14,429 nt of DNA from JAZOXB01 sp040096185 (GCF_040096185.1 NZ_JBBMFF010000130.1:1-14429), one strand, 5' to 3'. Counted from the first letter of the stretch, positions 1 to 6,920 are shown. Program-made: numbers and translations. Notes: a model not told the origin generated them from the sequence alone.

Positions 1-566
1 GTGGAAAGGTCGTGCAGAGATAAAAAGGTTGCCATCTTCTCTGCGTCAAATGTCTCGGTATCCAGCCGGATGCCGAGATCCTTCTGAAAGTATTCCTCGT
101 CCGTCACGGCAAGATACCGGAAGTCTGAGCCAATGAGCAGCATGGGGTTTTCAAAGATTCCCCGACTGACCTCCAGCATTTGCGGCAGGCTTGCGCCGTG
201 GCGAAGGATATGCCACAGCCGTTCCTCCCATGCCTCATACCGGTCAAAAATGTGCTGCACCAGATTGAACACGCGAAAAATGTCCGTATCTGCTTCGACC
301 ACAATCACACTGCACCGGTCATAGAACCCATTCAGGTTCCAGTGCTGCCCCAGACAGACGAGGCACACGTTTGCACTGAGCGACGGACGTGTCGGCAGAT
401 GATCGGCCGAGCAAACGTAGACGCGGTTCCTCTCAAACGTTTTTGTCCGGTCAAGGTAAAATTCCGGCCGGCTCAGTGTCAGCTCCTGACTGCCCGCGCC
501 ATGCAGCTCGACCGTCTTCAGCTCCTCCTTCAGCCCCCAATAGAGAATACCCGCGCACAGTTTCAT
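1..566 (-). CDS. PucR-family transcriptional regulator, N-terminal part (cut by window edge)
   Basis: The minus strand is open from an ATG at 566 to the left edge, giving 188 residues with no stop. A GGAGGGG ribosome site lies 8 nt before the ATG. The protein begins MKLCAGILYWGL. It contains an HWNLNGFYDRCSVIVVEAD segment, then FRVFNLVQHIFDRYEAWEERLWHIL, then SLPQMLEVSRGIFENPMLLIGSDFRYLAV near residues 140-168. This series (N-terminal ligand-type domain, amphipathic helix, then a sensor-like segment ending in a 'NPxxxxDxxxxxLA' pattern) is typical of clostridial PucR-type regulators. In that family the DNA-binding helix-turn-helix is at the C-terminus, which here lies outside the window. Family assignment is by recognition of these segments, not by search. 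The gene is divergent from the 855-4608 operon and separated from it by a region with three dyad sites, so it is probably the operon's substrate-responsive regulator (inference). Confidence 0.72.
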   Translation of the reverse strand, partial: MKLCAGILYWGLKEELKTVELHGAGSQELTLSRPEFYLDRTKTFERNRVYVCSADHLPTRPSLSANVCLVCLGQHWNLNGFYDRCSVIVVEADTDIFRVFNLVQHIFDRYEAWEERLWHILRHGASLPQMLEVSRGIFENPMLLIGSDFRYLAVTDEEYFQKDLGIRLDTETFDAEKMATFLSLHDLS

Positions 567-611
567 GGGATGTTCCCCTCCGATCACTTTTCACTCCCGT
601 TTTCGGTTTTT

Positions 612-640
612 ATTATATGCCGTCCGGAAGCGGCTGTCAA
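612..640 (-). promoter_or_regulatory. Consensus housekeeping promoter for the PucR-like regulator
   Basis: On the minus strand the -35 is TTGACA (640-635) and the -10 is TATAAT (617-612), separated by exactly 17 bp. Both hexamers match the sigma-A consensus fully. The predicted start of transcription is near 605, about 40 nt before the ATG at 566. A dyad site (647-665) sits directly upstream of the -35. Confidence 0.85.
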
Positions 641-646
641 TGGAAG

Positions 647-665
647 ACCATATCATTTGTATGGT
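647..665. promoter_or_regulatory. Dyad operator-like site 1
   Basis: ACCATA (647-652) and TATGGT (660-665) are a perfect inverted repeat around centre 656, with one more pair at the core. The site shares the pattern ACCATAnnnnTTGTATGnT with site 2. It abuts the -35 of the regulator's promoter at about -42 to -60, so it may serve autoregulation. Binding by the PucR-like protein is inferred from position only. Confidence 0.55.
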
Positions 666-709
666 TCCGTATTCATACTTTTTGCTATATTTTCTGTTTT
701 GCACAAAAA

Positions 710-734
710 CAAACCATACAAATTGTATGATTTG
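710..734. promoter_or_regulatory. Dyad operator-like site 2 (strongest copy)
   Basis: The core CATACAA-A-TTGTATG (715-729) is a perfect 15-bp palindrome. Extending to 25 bp, 11 of 12 base pairs are symmetric about position 722. It is the best copy of the motif shared with sites 1 and 3. It lies about 100 bp upstream of the predicted transcription start of the 855 operon, a distance typical for an activator site. Confidence 0.7.
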
Positions 735-736
735 TC

Positions 737-755
737 GGCGTACAAACTGTACGGT
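737..755. promoter_or_regulatory. Dyad operator-like site 3
   Basis: CGTACA (739-744) and TGTACG (748-753) form an inverted repeat with centre 746, exactly 24 bp from the centre of site 2. It aligns with site 2 through CGTACAAACTGTACG versus CATACAAATTGTATG. It lies about 77 bp upstream of the predicted start of the operon transcript. Confidence 0.6.
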
Positions 756-787
756 GCAGAGCAGAAAAAAACGCGCAGTTTGCAGCA

Positions 788-816
788 TTTTCGCCGCACT
801 GTCTATTTTTTATAAT
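788..816 (+). promoter_or_regulatory. Promoter of the 855-4608 operon, good -10 and poor -35
   Basis: TATAAT at 811-816 is a perfect -10. The hexamer 17 bp upstream (788-793) reads TTTTCG, a poor -35. A perfect -10 with a weak -35 and dyad sites centred at about -77 and -101 is the usual layout of an activator-dependent promoter. The start of transcription would be near 823, leaving a short leader with AGGAGG at 843-848. Confidence 0.55.
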
Positions 817-854
817 AAGAGCGGCAATACAGAAAAAGAGACAGGAGGAATACC

Positions 855-2075
855 ATGCTAAAAGAAAAACTGGAGCAGCGGAAATGCTTCCCGACCGCAT
901 GGGGCAAGCTCATTACGGAAGAAGAAGCCTACCGGCAGCTCAACCGGCAGATCGCGGCCATGACCGCCAATCTGTTTCAGGTCATGCGCATCTTCGAGCC
1001 GAGCTGGGAAAAGCGCACGGAAGCCATCTGTGACATCGCCAACATGATGAACATGGCGGTCGCGGGCACACCGGAGGAACAGAAGGACTACGTCAACGCT
1101 TCGCTCTATGAGGCGTTCAACATCCCGGAGCTGTGCGAGAAATCGAGCTGGCTCGGCGGCATCACCGGTGACTCCGGCGACGAATGGGAAAACATGGCAG
1201 GCCGTGTCGTACAGTTCACGCGCAACCGCGTGGAAAAGGAGCTCGATACCTGCCCATGGGACATCGTCGGCAGTGAGCTGTGCAACATGACAACCAGTAT
1301 GTTCACGGCAAACTTTGACCTCGCGTCCTCCAACGGCACGGAAAACGAGGTCGCGCTCAACATGTGTCAGGCCCGAGGCTGCGGCAACAAGCACTGCCGC
1401 GTCGTGGCGGAGCGCCGCGACGTGTACGGCCTTCCCAAGCAGGGATGGCTCGACCACATGCAGCAGCCCGTCGACCCCATCCACGACACCCCGCGCGAGC
1501 GCATGGTCAAGGAAGGCCAGTGCCTGCGCAACGGTCAGTACACGCAGAACTTCGGCGAGGAAACGTCGCTCGAAAAAGCGTACCACTGGGTCGCGCAGAT
1601 GGGCTGGGTCTGGTCTATCCAGTTCCCGATGATGGCCATTAAGGATATGGCCCCCGATGAAGATGAATTCCTGCGCGTGTTCCGCATCGTCTTTGCAACA
1701 GCAGGCAAGAACCAGTTTATCGATCCGTTCGCCAAAGAGGGTCTGCGCAGCTACCTCGGCGTGCCGCACGAGATGGACGAGAACGACGGCCGGATCCTCG
1801 GCGGATATATCCGCTATATGCTCGACGTGCAGCAGGTACCGTATGAGATGGTGCGCTGGACGAAGGACGAAACGTGGATCAAGGTCAAGAGCGAGGACTT
1901 CACAGCCCGCTATGAGATGGCGCCGCTCGACGAGCTGGTCGACGCCTACGAGGCGCAGTGGAACGGTGCGGCCAAGACGCTGGTCAGCCCGGAATGGTCC
2001 TGCGTCATTGAAGACCGCGACGAGGAAGATATGTATATCAAGGTCATCCGCAAGGAAGACCTGCGGATGCTGTAA
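855..2075 (+). CDS. Uncharacterised 406-residue protein with a cysteine cluster, first gene of the operon
   Basis: The ATG at 855 follows AGGAGG with 6 nt spacing. There is no signal peptide or membrane segment, so it is probably cytoplasmic. I do not recognise a named function. Residues 133-190 have a CP(x8)C pair (C133, C143), an asparagine/aspartate-rich stretch, and then C171-x4-C176-x4-C181-R with a following glutamate. This C/G/CR/E layout resembles the C-terminal signature of the 4-vinyl-reductase (V4R) and L-2-amino-thiazoline-4-carboxylate hydrolase fold families (by eye, tentative). The second half (about 290-402) follows the same order of segments: a helix ending in IPE or VPHE, a glycine-rich turn, and a C-terminal basic-acidic strand. 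It lacks the cysteines, suggesting an internal duplication. The stop overlaps the AAGGAGGT of the next gene, so the two are translated together. It may be a partner or substrate-binding subunit for the GcvT-like enzyme (inference). Confidence 0.8.
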   Translation: MLKEKLEQRKCFPTAWGKLITEEEAYRQLNRQIAAMTANLFQVMRIFEPSWEKRTEAICDIANMMNMAVAGTPEEQKDYVNASLYEAFNIPELCEKSSWLGGITGDSGDEWENMAGRVVQFTRNRVEKELDTCPWDIVGSELCNMTTSMFTANFDLASSNGTENEVALNMCQARGCGNKHCRVVAERRDVYGLPKQGWLDHMQQPVDPIHDTPRERMVKEGQCLRNGQYTQNFGEETSLEKAYHWVAQMGWVWSIQFPMMAIKDMAPDEDEFLRVFRIVFATAGKNQFIDPFAKEGLRSYLGVPHEMDENDGRILGGYIRYMLDVQQVPYEMVRWTKDETWIKVKSEDFTARYEMAPLDELVDAYEAQWNGAAKTLVSPEWSCVIEDRDEEDMYIKVIRKEDLRML

Positions 2076-2089
2076 GGAGGTGCCGAACG

Positions 2090-3079
2090 ATGTTATTCAG
2101 AGAAGATACAGTCGCGCGCGCCGACGCCGAGGCCATCCGCAAGGGTGTAGGCTTCTACCGCTGGACGCATGATCTGGTGGAGATCACCGGCAAGGACGCC
2201 TTAGAAGTCCTGCAAAAAATCTATATCAGCGACATTTCCAAGGTCGCCGTCGGGCGCTCGAAATACACCGCCTCGCTGGACGAAACCGGCGAGATCATCG
2301 ACGACGTGATCGTCATGCACATGGCGGACGGCCTGTATTGGGTCTCCGACCTCTACGGCCCGCGCCTGCTGCCGTGGATCGAGCAGCACAAGGGAGAGGC
2401 TGATATTCACGCGAAGATCATCACCTACGACTGGGATATGTACGCCGTGCAGGGCCCGGACAGCCTCAAGGCGATGAACGCCATGCTGGACGCGCCGGTC
2501 GACGATCTCAAGCGCTTCGGCATCTGTGAGCGGAAGCTCGGCGATATCCCCGTTTATATCCACCGCTCCGGCTTCACCGGCGAAAACGGCTATGAGATCT
2601 ACTCCGCATTCGACAAGAGCGCGGAAGTTCACGACCTGGCGCTCAAAGCCGTCGAGTCTGTCGGCGGCCGCGAGCTGCAGACGCTCGAGGTCTACGTCCG
2701 CTCTATCCCGATGGAAAAGGGCTTCGCGCTCAAGCAGGATTTCAAGCACCTGAGCCCGTATGAATGCGGCCTTGGCTGGGCGGTCGCCGCCGACAAGGAT
2801 TTTATCGGCAAGGAAGCGGCGCTGGCACGGAAAGAGCACCCGAAATACCGTATGGTCGGTCTGGAATTCTCCCGCGAATCCACCGAGGATATCTCCATTT
2901 GGGAGCGTGTGTACTGGTACGGCGTCGAGGTCGGCCGCTGCGCGCAGACCATCTACGGCTATACGGTCGATAAGAACATCGGCTTTGCCACCGTCCGCGC
3001 GGACGTGCCCGACGGCGCGGAGCTGACCGTCGGCTGCAACGATTCGCCCGCTGTTGTCGTAAACAAGGTTTTCTGCTGA
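2090..3079 (+). CDS. GcvT-fold tetrahydrofolate-dependent methyl/aminomethyl transferase
   Basis: The ATG at 2090 follows AAGGAGGT overlapping the upstream stop. At 329 residues it is a little shorter than glycine-cleavage T protein (about 360). It has the family hallmarks in order: GEIIDDVIV at 67-75 with the D71/D72 pair matching the catalytic Asp region, the folate-site TGENGYEIY at 163-171, and SPYECGLGWAV with KDFIGKEAA at 222-244. The usual RLEAGMxLYG segment of T protein is replaced by RSIPMEKGF (204-212), and the GxVTSG-type segment near the C-terminus by QTIYGYT. It therefore probably does not act in the glycine cleavage system. No gcvH or gcvP is nearby. Related folate-dependent demethylases (DMSP demethylase DmdA, vanillate demethylase LigM) use the same fold to pass a methyl group to tetrahydrofolate. 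That role fits a catabolic operon but is inference. Confidence 0.82.
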   Translation: MLFREDTVARADAEAIRKGVGFYRWTHDLVEITGKDALEVLQKIYISDISKVAVGRSKYTASLDETGEIIDDVIVMHMADGLYWVSDLYGPRLLPWIEQHKGEADIHAKIITYDWDMYAVQGPDSLKAMNAMLDAPVDDLKRFGICERKLGDIPVYIHRSGFTGENGYEIYSAFDKSAEVHDLALKAVESVGGRELQTLEVYVRSIPMEKGFALKQDFKHLSPYECGLGWAVAADKDFIGKEAALARKEHPKYRMVGLEFSRESTEDISIWERVYWYGVEVGRCAQTIYGYTVDKNIGFATVRADVPDGAELTVGCNDSPAVVVNKVFC

Positions 3080-3089
3080 GGAGGACATT

Positions 3090-3851
3090 ATGGGAAGATT
3101 AGATGGTAAAGTCTGCATCGTGACCGGCGCTTCCGCCGGGATCGGGCGCGCCACGGCGGAGCTGTTTTGCCGCGAGGGCGCGAAGGTCGTGGCGGTCGCC
3201 CGCCGCGAGGAGCGGCTCAAGGAGCTGGCGGAGGAATGCAAAGACTTGCCCGGCGAACTTGTCTGGTACGCGGGCGACGTCGGCGACCCGGAAACAGCTG
3301 TAGGCATGGTCAAAAAGGCAGTCGAGACGTTTGGAAAGCTGGACGTTGCCGTCAACGACGCCGGTATCATGGACGACAACACCGCCATTGCCGATCTGTC
3401 GGATGAAATGCTCCATGAGACGTTCCGCATCAACACCTTTGGCCTCATGTACGGAATGCGTGAGGAATGCCGGCAGTATCTTGCACAGGGTGAAGGCGGC
3501 GTGATCGTCAATATCTGCTCTGTCGGCGCAACGCACCAGACCTCCGGCGCAGCCTACTGCGCCAGCAAGGGCGCGGTGCTGGCGGCGACGAAGAACACGG
3601 CGTTCATGTACATGGAGGAGGGCATCCGCTGCAACGCGGTCTCTCCCGGCGGCGTCGTGACCGATATCCCACTGGTCATGCCGCCCTCCGACGAGTTCGG
3701 CTTCAGCCGGACGAGCAAGCTGCTGGACTTCTCCGGTGAGCTTGCCATGCCGGAGGATCTGGCGGACGCGATTCTGTTTCTGGCCAGCGATCAGTCCCGC
3801 TACGTCAACGGCGAAGAGCTGAAATGCGACGGCGGCTGGACCTGCTTCTGA
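3090..3851 (+). CDS. Classical short-chain dehydrogenase/reductase (SDR)
   Basis: The ATG at 3090 lies 10 nt after the GcvT-like stop, with a GGAGGA site between. The 253 residues are the normal classical SDR length. Visible motifs are TGASAGIG (12-19, cofactor loop), D63-V64, NDAG at 89-92 (usual form NNAG), N115, S144, and Y156-x3-K160. The catalytic tetrad is complete. The basic pair in VARREERL (38-39) after the second strand suggests NADP(H) preference. The C-terminus carries the usual VNGEELKCDGGW. It would oxidise an alcohol or reduce a ketone. Steroid, bile-acid and sugar-alcohol dehydrogenases all share this architecture, so the substrate is open. Its place in the operon suggests it works before or after the folate-dependent transfer step. 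Confidence 0.9.
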   Translation: MGRLDGKVCIVTGASAGIGRATAELFCREGAKVVAVARREERLKELAEECKDLPGELVWYAGDVGDPETAVGMVKKAVETFGKLDVAVNDAGIMDDNTAIADLSDEMLHETFRINTFGLMYGMREECRQYLAQGEGGVIVNICSVGATHQTSGAAYCASKGAVLAATKNTAFMYMEEGIRCNAVSPGGVVTDIPLVMPPSDEFGFSRTSKLLDFSGELAMPEDLADAILFLASDQSRYVNGEELKCDGGWTCF

Positions 3852-3871
3852 GCATCCAAGCAACATAACAG

Positions 3872-3900
3872 CACAGGCGGCCCGTACAGAGCCGCCTGTG
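3872..3900 (+). terminator. Hairpin between the two SDR genes, weak terminator or processing site
   Basis: CACAGGCGGC (3872-3881) pairs perfectly with GCCGCCTGTG (3891-3900) across a 9-nt loop. Only a short, mixed T stretch follows (TCATCTT), so termination would be partial. It separates the intact three-gene operon from the decayed SDR. Confidence 0.5.
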
Positions 3901-3927
3901 TCATCTTGAAATCAGGGAGGAACTTAC

Positions 3928-4608
3928 ATAAAAAGGCCATAACGGTCGTGACAGGCGGCCATGGCGGCATGGGCAAGGCGATCTGCAAGGAGCTTGGAAA
4001 GACTTCTGCGATCGTGCTGGCAGGCCGTAATCCTGCAAAGCTGGAAACGGCAAAAGCGGAGCTGGACGAGCTTGGTGTGGAGAGCGATCTTTGCAAAACT
4101 GACATTGCAGATCGCGCACAGGTGCAGGCACTGGCAGACTATGCTGCATCGCTGGGCAGCGTGAAGCAGATCATCCACACCTCCGGTGTGTCGCCGAGCG
4201 ATACAGGGACGGAAAATATCATCAAAATCAACGCAGTTGGCGCAGTCAATATGGTTGAGGCGTTTTATCCGGTTCTGGCCGGGGACGGCGTGATGATCAA
4301 TTTTGCCTCTGTCGCTGCCTATACCATGCCGCAGACGGACGAGTGGACGGATGCGTTTGAGGCATGGAATGAGCCGAACTTCTATGACCGGCTGTTATCT
4401 CACGCCCATGCATCAGAAGCTCATCGACAATCAACCGGAAACTGCAGAAAATCAGCTGGAGCTGATTCCGGCCGGACGCTGGGGCCATCCCTGTGAAATG
4501 GGTGCGCTGACCGCTTTCCTCTGCTCGTCCGGAGCCGGGTATGTCAACGGCGTGGATATCCTCGCCGATGGCGGCCAGAACGCCGGGATCTTTGTTCCAC
4601 AAATTTAG
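3928..4608 (+). pseudogene. Decayed SDR gene: start codon and active-site segment lost
   Basis: A well-placed GGGAGG (3915-3920) is followed 7 nt later by ACATAAAAAGGCC. One G inserted after 3929 would restore ATG AAA AAG GCC in the SDR frame, so the start codon seems lost by a one-base deletion. The frame then reads TVVTGGHGGMGKAI (nucleotide-binding loop), AGRN, INAVGAVN and INFASVAAY (active-site Ser region). Near 4392-4400 it jumps frame to YLTPMHQKLIDNQ, continuing to GYVNGVDILADGG and a stop at 4606-4608. The SDR region with YxxxK and the following SPG, about 45-50 residues, is missing between the two halves. The product would be inactive even if translated. A TTG at 3906 is in frame but lies upstream of the ribosome site, so I do not use it. 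The family call is secure; the loss of function is strongly supported. Confidence 0.85.
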
Positions 4609-4658
4609 TCAACTTTTTCGCCAAGTGCTTTCAGAATAGCGAAATAAAAATGGACATG

Positions 4659-4696
4659 AAATGGGCGGCTCTCCGATCGGGGAAGCCGCCCATTTT
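4659..4696. terminator. Bidirectional terminator between convergent units
   Basis: AAATGGGCGGCT (4659-4670) pairs with AGCCGCCCATTT (4684-4695) over a 13-nt loop. TTTT follows on the plus strand. On the minus strand the stem is followed by a T-containing stretch (4650-4640). It sits between the end of the decayed SDR and the leftward gene ending at 4737. Confidence 0.7.
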
Positions 4697-4736
4697 GAAG
4701 GGATGAATCGTAGAAATCAGTTTGTCAGCTGCGAAA

Positions 4737-4949
4737 TCATTCGATAGCCTGGAGCTCCTTGTCCAGCTCCTCCAGATGGGGCTTCAGAAATGCAGACTGC
4801 GGGAAGCTGGCAAGCTTGCGCAGCGTCAGACCGCCGACGAGCTTCATCTGCGGATTTCTGGAAGCATCGGGGCTGTATTTGTCCAGCACCGCTGCCGCCG
4901 CCGGGTTCTTCAGGATGTCCTTTACCTTACTGTCGAGAGAAAATGCCAT
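4737..4949 (-). CDS. Small helical protein of 70 residues, unknown function
   Basis: I chose the ATG at 4949 because AAAGGAGG lies just upstream; an in-frame ATG at 5021 has no ribosome site. The protein begins MAFSLDSKVKDILKNP and contains AAAAVLDKY, then NPQMKLVGGLTLRKLASFP, then a charged C-terminal helix. The pattern 'short helix, NP, AxxVLxKY, GLTLRxLA' resembles a small module I associate with C-termini of some clostridial hydrolases and, loosely, with DUF1858-type domains. This is by eye and unproven. There are no cysteines, no signal peptide and no membrane segment. It appears to be a standalone gene with its own leader. Confidence 0.6.
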   Translation of the reverse strand: MAFSLDSKVKDILKNPAAAAVLDKYSPDASRNPQMKLVGGLTLRKLASFPQSAFLKPHLEELDKELQAIE

Positions 4950-5102
4950 AAGAATAGCCTCCTTTTCTTTGATTCTCTGGTAATATTGTACAGAATCGCG
5001 GTCAAAAAGGAAATCCTGCAAACTGCAGGAGAATCTGCAGTGTTATCCGTTCAAATTGTGGGGCGGCTCACGCTTCTTCGGACTCGCAGTTTTTCTGCAT
5101 GC

Positions 5103-5138
5103 AAAAGCTCCCCTCAAGGCAGGCCTCAAGGGGAGCTT
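5103..5138 (-). terminator. Terminator of the PepF-like gene
   Basis: AAGCTCCCCT (5105-5114) pairs perfectly with AGGGGAGCTT (5129-5138), with further CCTTGAGG-type pairing inside the loop. On the minus strand the stem runs into TTTT (5106-5103). It lies about 20 nt after the stop of the peptidase gene. Confidence 0.75.
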
Positions 5139-5156
5139 GATCGTTATTATAGGCTT

Positions 5157-6872
5157 TTACGCTTTCTGTTCCTGCTCCGCGATCTGCTTGATCAGGAGCT
5201 CCTCCGCGTAGCCGCAGGCGCGCTCGACGGAGCCGGCATCGAACGGATTGGCCAGATTGGCGTACCGCAGCGTCTCGAGATAGCTGCGGCTGCCGCCGGT
5301 CTTGCAGAGCTTGAGGTAGTCCTGCCATGCGGCGGCCTTATCCTCGGCGTACTTCTTCTTGAACTCCATCGCCCCCATGGTCGTGAGCGTGTAGTTGATG
5401 TAATAGAAGGGGTAGAGATAGATGTGCAGCTTGTGGTACCAGTAGCCACCGCGCTCCAGGAAGGGATCGCTCTCATACTTGCGCCACGGCATGTACTTCT
5501 CCTCCAGCAGATGCCACTGGTAGGTCCGCTCCTTCGGCGTCAGCTCCGGATGGGCATAGCAGATATGCTGGAACTCGTCCACGGCCACGCCGAAGGGCAC
5601 GAAGGTCAGCGCCTCCTGCAGGTGGGCGAAGCGGAACTTGTCCGCCTGATCGCCGAAGAACCACTCGGCATAGGGATAGGCAAACTGCTCCATGGACATG
5701 GAGTGAATTTCGGCAATGTCGGTCGACTCGCTGTAGTAGTCCGAGATGGGCTGGCTGCGCATGGCCATATAGCCGGCAAAGGCGTGGCCAAGCTCGTGGG
5801 TCAGCACCTGCATATCAAAGATCGTGTGGTTGAAGCAGGAGAAGACAAAGGGAGCCTTCAGGCTGGGCAGGCTCGTCATGTAACCGGTGGATGCCTTGCC
5901 CGGCTTGTTCTGCAGATCCATCAGCTCATGGTCGATCATGAAATCGATGAACTCGCCCGTCTCCGGGCTGATCTCGTGATACATCTTCTGGGCAGTCTTC
6001 ACCATGAAGGCATCGTCACCCGCGGGCTCGGCGTTTCCGTCCGGGAAGACCATTTTCTCGTCGTACCACATAACATGGTCGATGCCGAGGCGCTTTGCCT
6101 GCGCGTCATAGAGCTTTTGGCACAGCGGCACGAGGAACATGCGCACCTGCTCGCGGAAAGACGCGACCTCCTTTTCGCCGTAATCCGTGCGGCTCTGCTC
6201 GAGATAGCCGACGGGGATGTAGTTCTCATAGCCGAGGTTCTTGCCCATCTGGTTGCGGATGCGGATCAGCTCGTCCCAGATCTCCTCCAGACGCGGCTCG
6301 TTGTCCTCGTAGAATTTGGCGTAGGCCCTGACGGCAGCGGCGCGCATGGCGCGGTCGGGGTGCTCGAAATACTTCTGCACGCCGTAGAGGTTCAGCGTCT
6401 TGCCGTCGAAGGGGATCTCCGCCGTGGCCATGATCTTCTGATACTCGTTGGTCAGGCGGCTCTCCTGCTGGCGCAGCGGGATGTTGGCCTCGCAGAACAG
6501 CTTCTTCTGCAGATCCATGGAGACAAAATACTGCTTGCCGAATTCCTTCTCAATGTCCGGGCGGAAAGGGCTGGACGCGATGGCCTCGCTCAGCGCGACC
6601 TCCTCGCCGCCGAGGGTCGGCAGCGTGTCGTCAAGATAGGCGACCTCCGTTTCATAGAATTCATCACGGGTGTTCAGCGTATGGCGGATGTTCGCGATGG
6701 AATACTGCGTGGACAGCTCGCAGTTTTCGCGGTCCATCTCAAGAAGCAGCGTGCGCAGAGCCTCGTAGCTCTCCGCGTGTTCGATCGCAGCTTTCCAATC
6801 CTTGAGCTTTGCGCGGTATGCATCCAGATCGGGGCGCTTATATTCCAGGGTCGAAAATCTGAAATTGTCCAT
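5157..6872 (-). CDS. pepF: Oligoendopeptidase F-like metallopeptidase (family M3)
   Basis: This is a 571-residue zinc peptidase that degrades short peptides in the cytoplasm. The HELGHAF motif gives H359, E360 and H363. The third zinc ligand is E388 in TDIAEIHSMSMEQF, 25 residues after H363, as in family M3. There is no signal peptide. The C-terminal half carries aromatic-rich segments (YHKLHIYLYPFYYINYTL) typical of the M3 substrate-channel domain. Length fits the PepF group (about 600). I chose the ATG at 6872 (MDNFRFSTLEYKRP), preceded by AGGAG at a longish 13 nt. The frame stays open upstream to an ATG at 6962, but that would run through the tRNA. No terminator or strong promoter is seen between tRNA-Leu and this gene, so read-through from the tRNA promoter is likely. 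The symbol denotes the family, not a proven orthologue. Confidence 0.92.
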   Translation of the reverse strand: MDNFRFSTLEYKRPDLDAYRAKLKDWKAAIEHAESYEALRTLLLEMDRENCELSTQYSIANIRHTLNTRDEFYETEVAYLDDTLPTLGGEEVALSEAIASSPFRPDIEKEFGKQYFVSMDLQKKLFCEANIPLRQQESRLTNEYQKIMATAEIPFDGKTLNLYGVQKYFEHPDRAMRAAAVRAYAKFYEDNEPRLEEIWDELIRIRNQMGKNLGYENYIPVGYLEQSRTDYGEKEVASFREQVRMFLVPLCQKLYDAQAKRLGIDHVMWYDEKMVFPDGNAEPAGDDAFMVKTAQKMYHEISPETGEFIDFMIDHELMDLQNKPGKASTGYMTSLPSLKAPFVFSCFNHTIFDMQVLTHELGHAFAGYMAMRSQPISDYYSESTDIAEIHSMSMEQFAYPYAEWFFGDQADKFRFAHLQEALTFVPFGVAVDEFQHICYAHPELTPKERTYQWHLLEEKYMPWRKYESDPFLERGGYWYHKLHIYLYPFYYINYTLTTMGAMEFKKKYAEDKAAAWQDYLKLCKTGGSRSYLETLRYANLANPFDAGSVERACGYAEELLIKQIAEQEQKA

Positions 6873-6920
6873 GGCGTTCCGGTTTCTCCTCATATTTTTA
6901 TAGAATAAAGTGGCTTGTCG

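Noticed and set aside
858..3866. Long minus-strand open frames opposite the operon (858-1769, 2201-3511, 3099-3866)
   Set aside because: No recognisable motifs, and each lies opposite a frame with a good ribosome site or clear family motifs.
3906..4496. In-frame TTG start for a functional truncated SDR
   Set aside because: The TTG precedes the ribosome site instead of following it, and the product would still lack YxxxK and the C-terminal half.
5022..5041. ACTGCAG/CTGCAGT inverted repeat upstream of the 70-residue protein
   Set aside because: Short stem with no T tract and no clear promoter relation; kept only as a note.
4722..6908. Long plus-strand open frame (728 codons) opposite the peptidase gene
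   Set aside because: It is antisense to a gene with complete M3 zinc motifs, has leucine/arginine/valine-rich low-information composition, and has no ribosome site or family resemblance.
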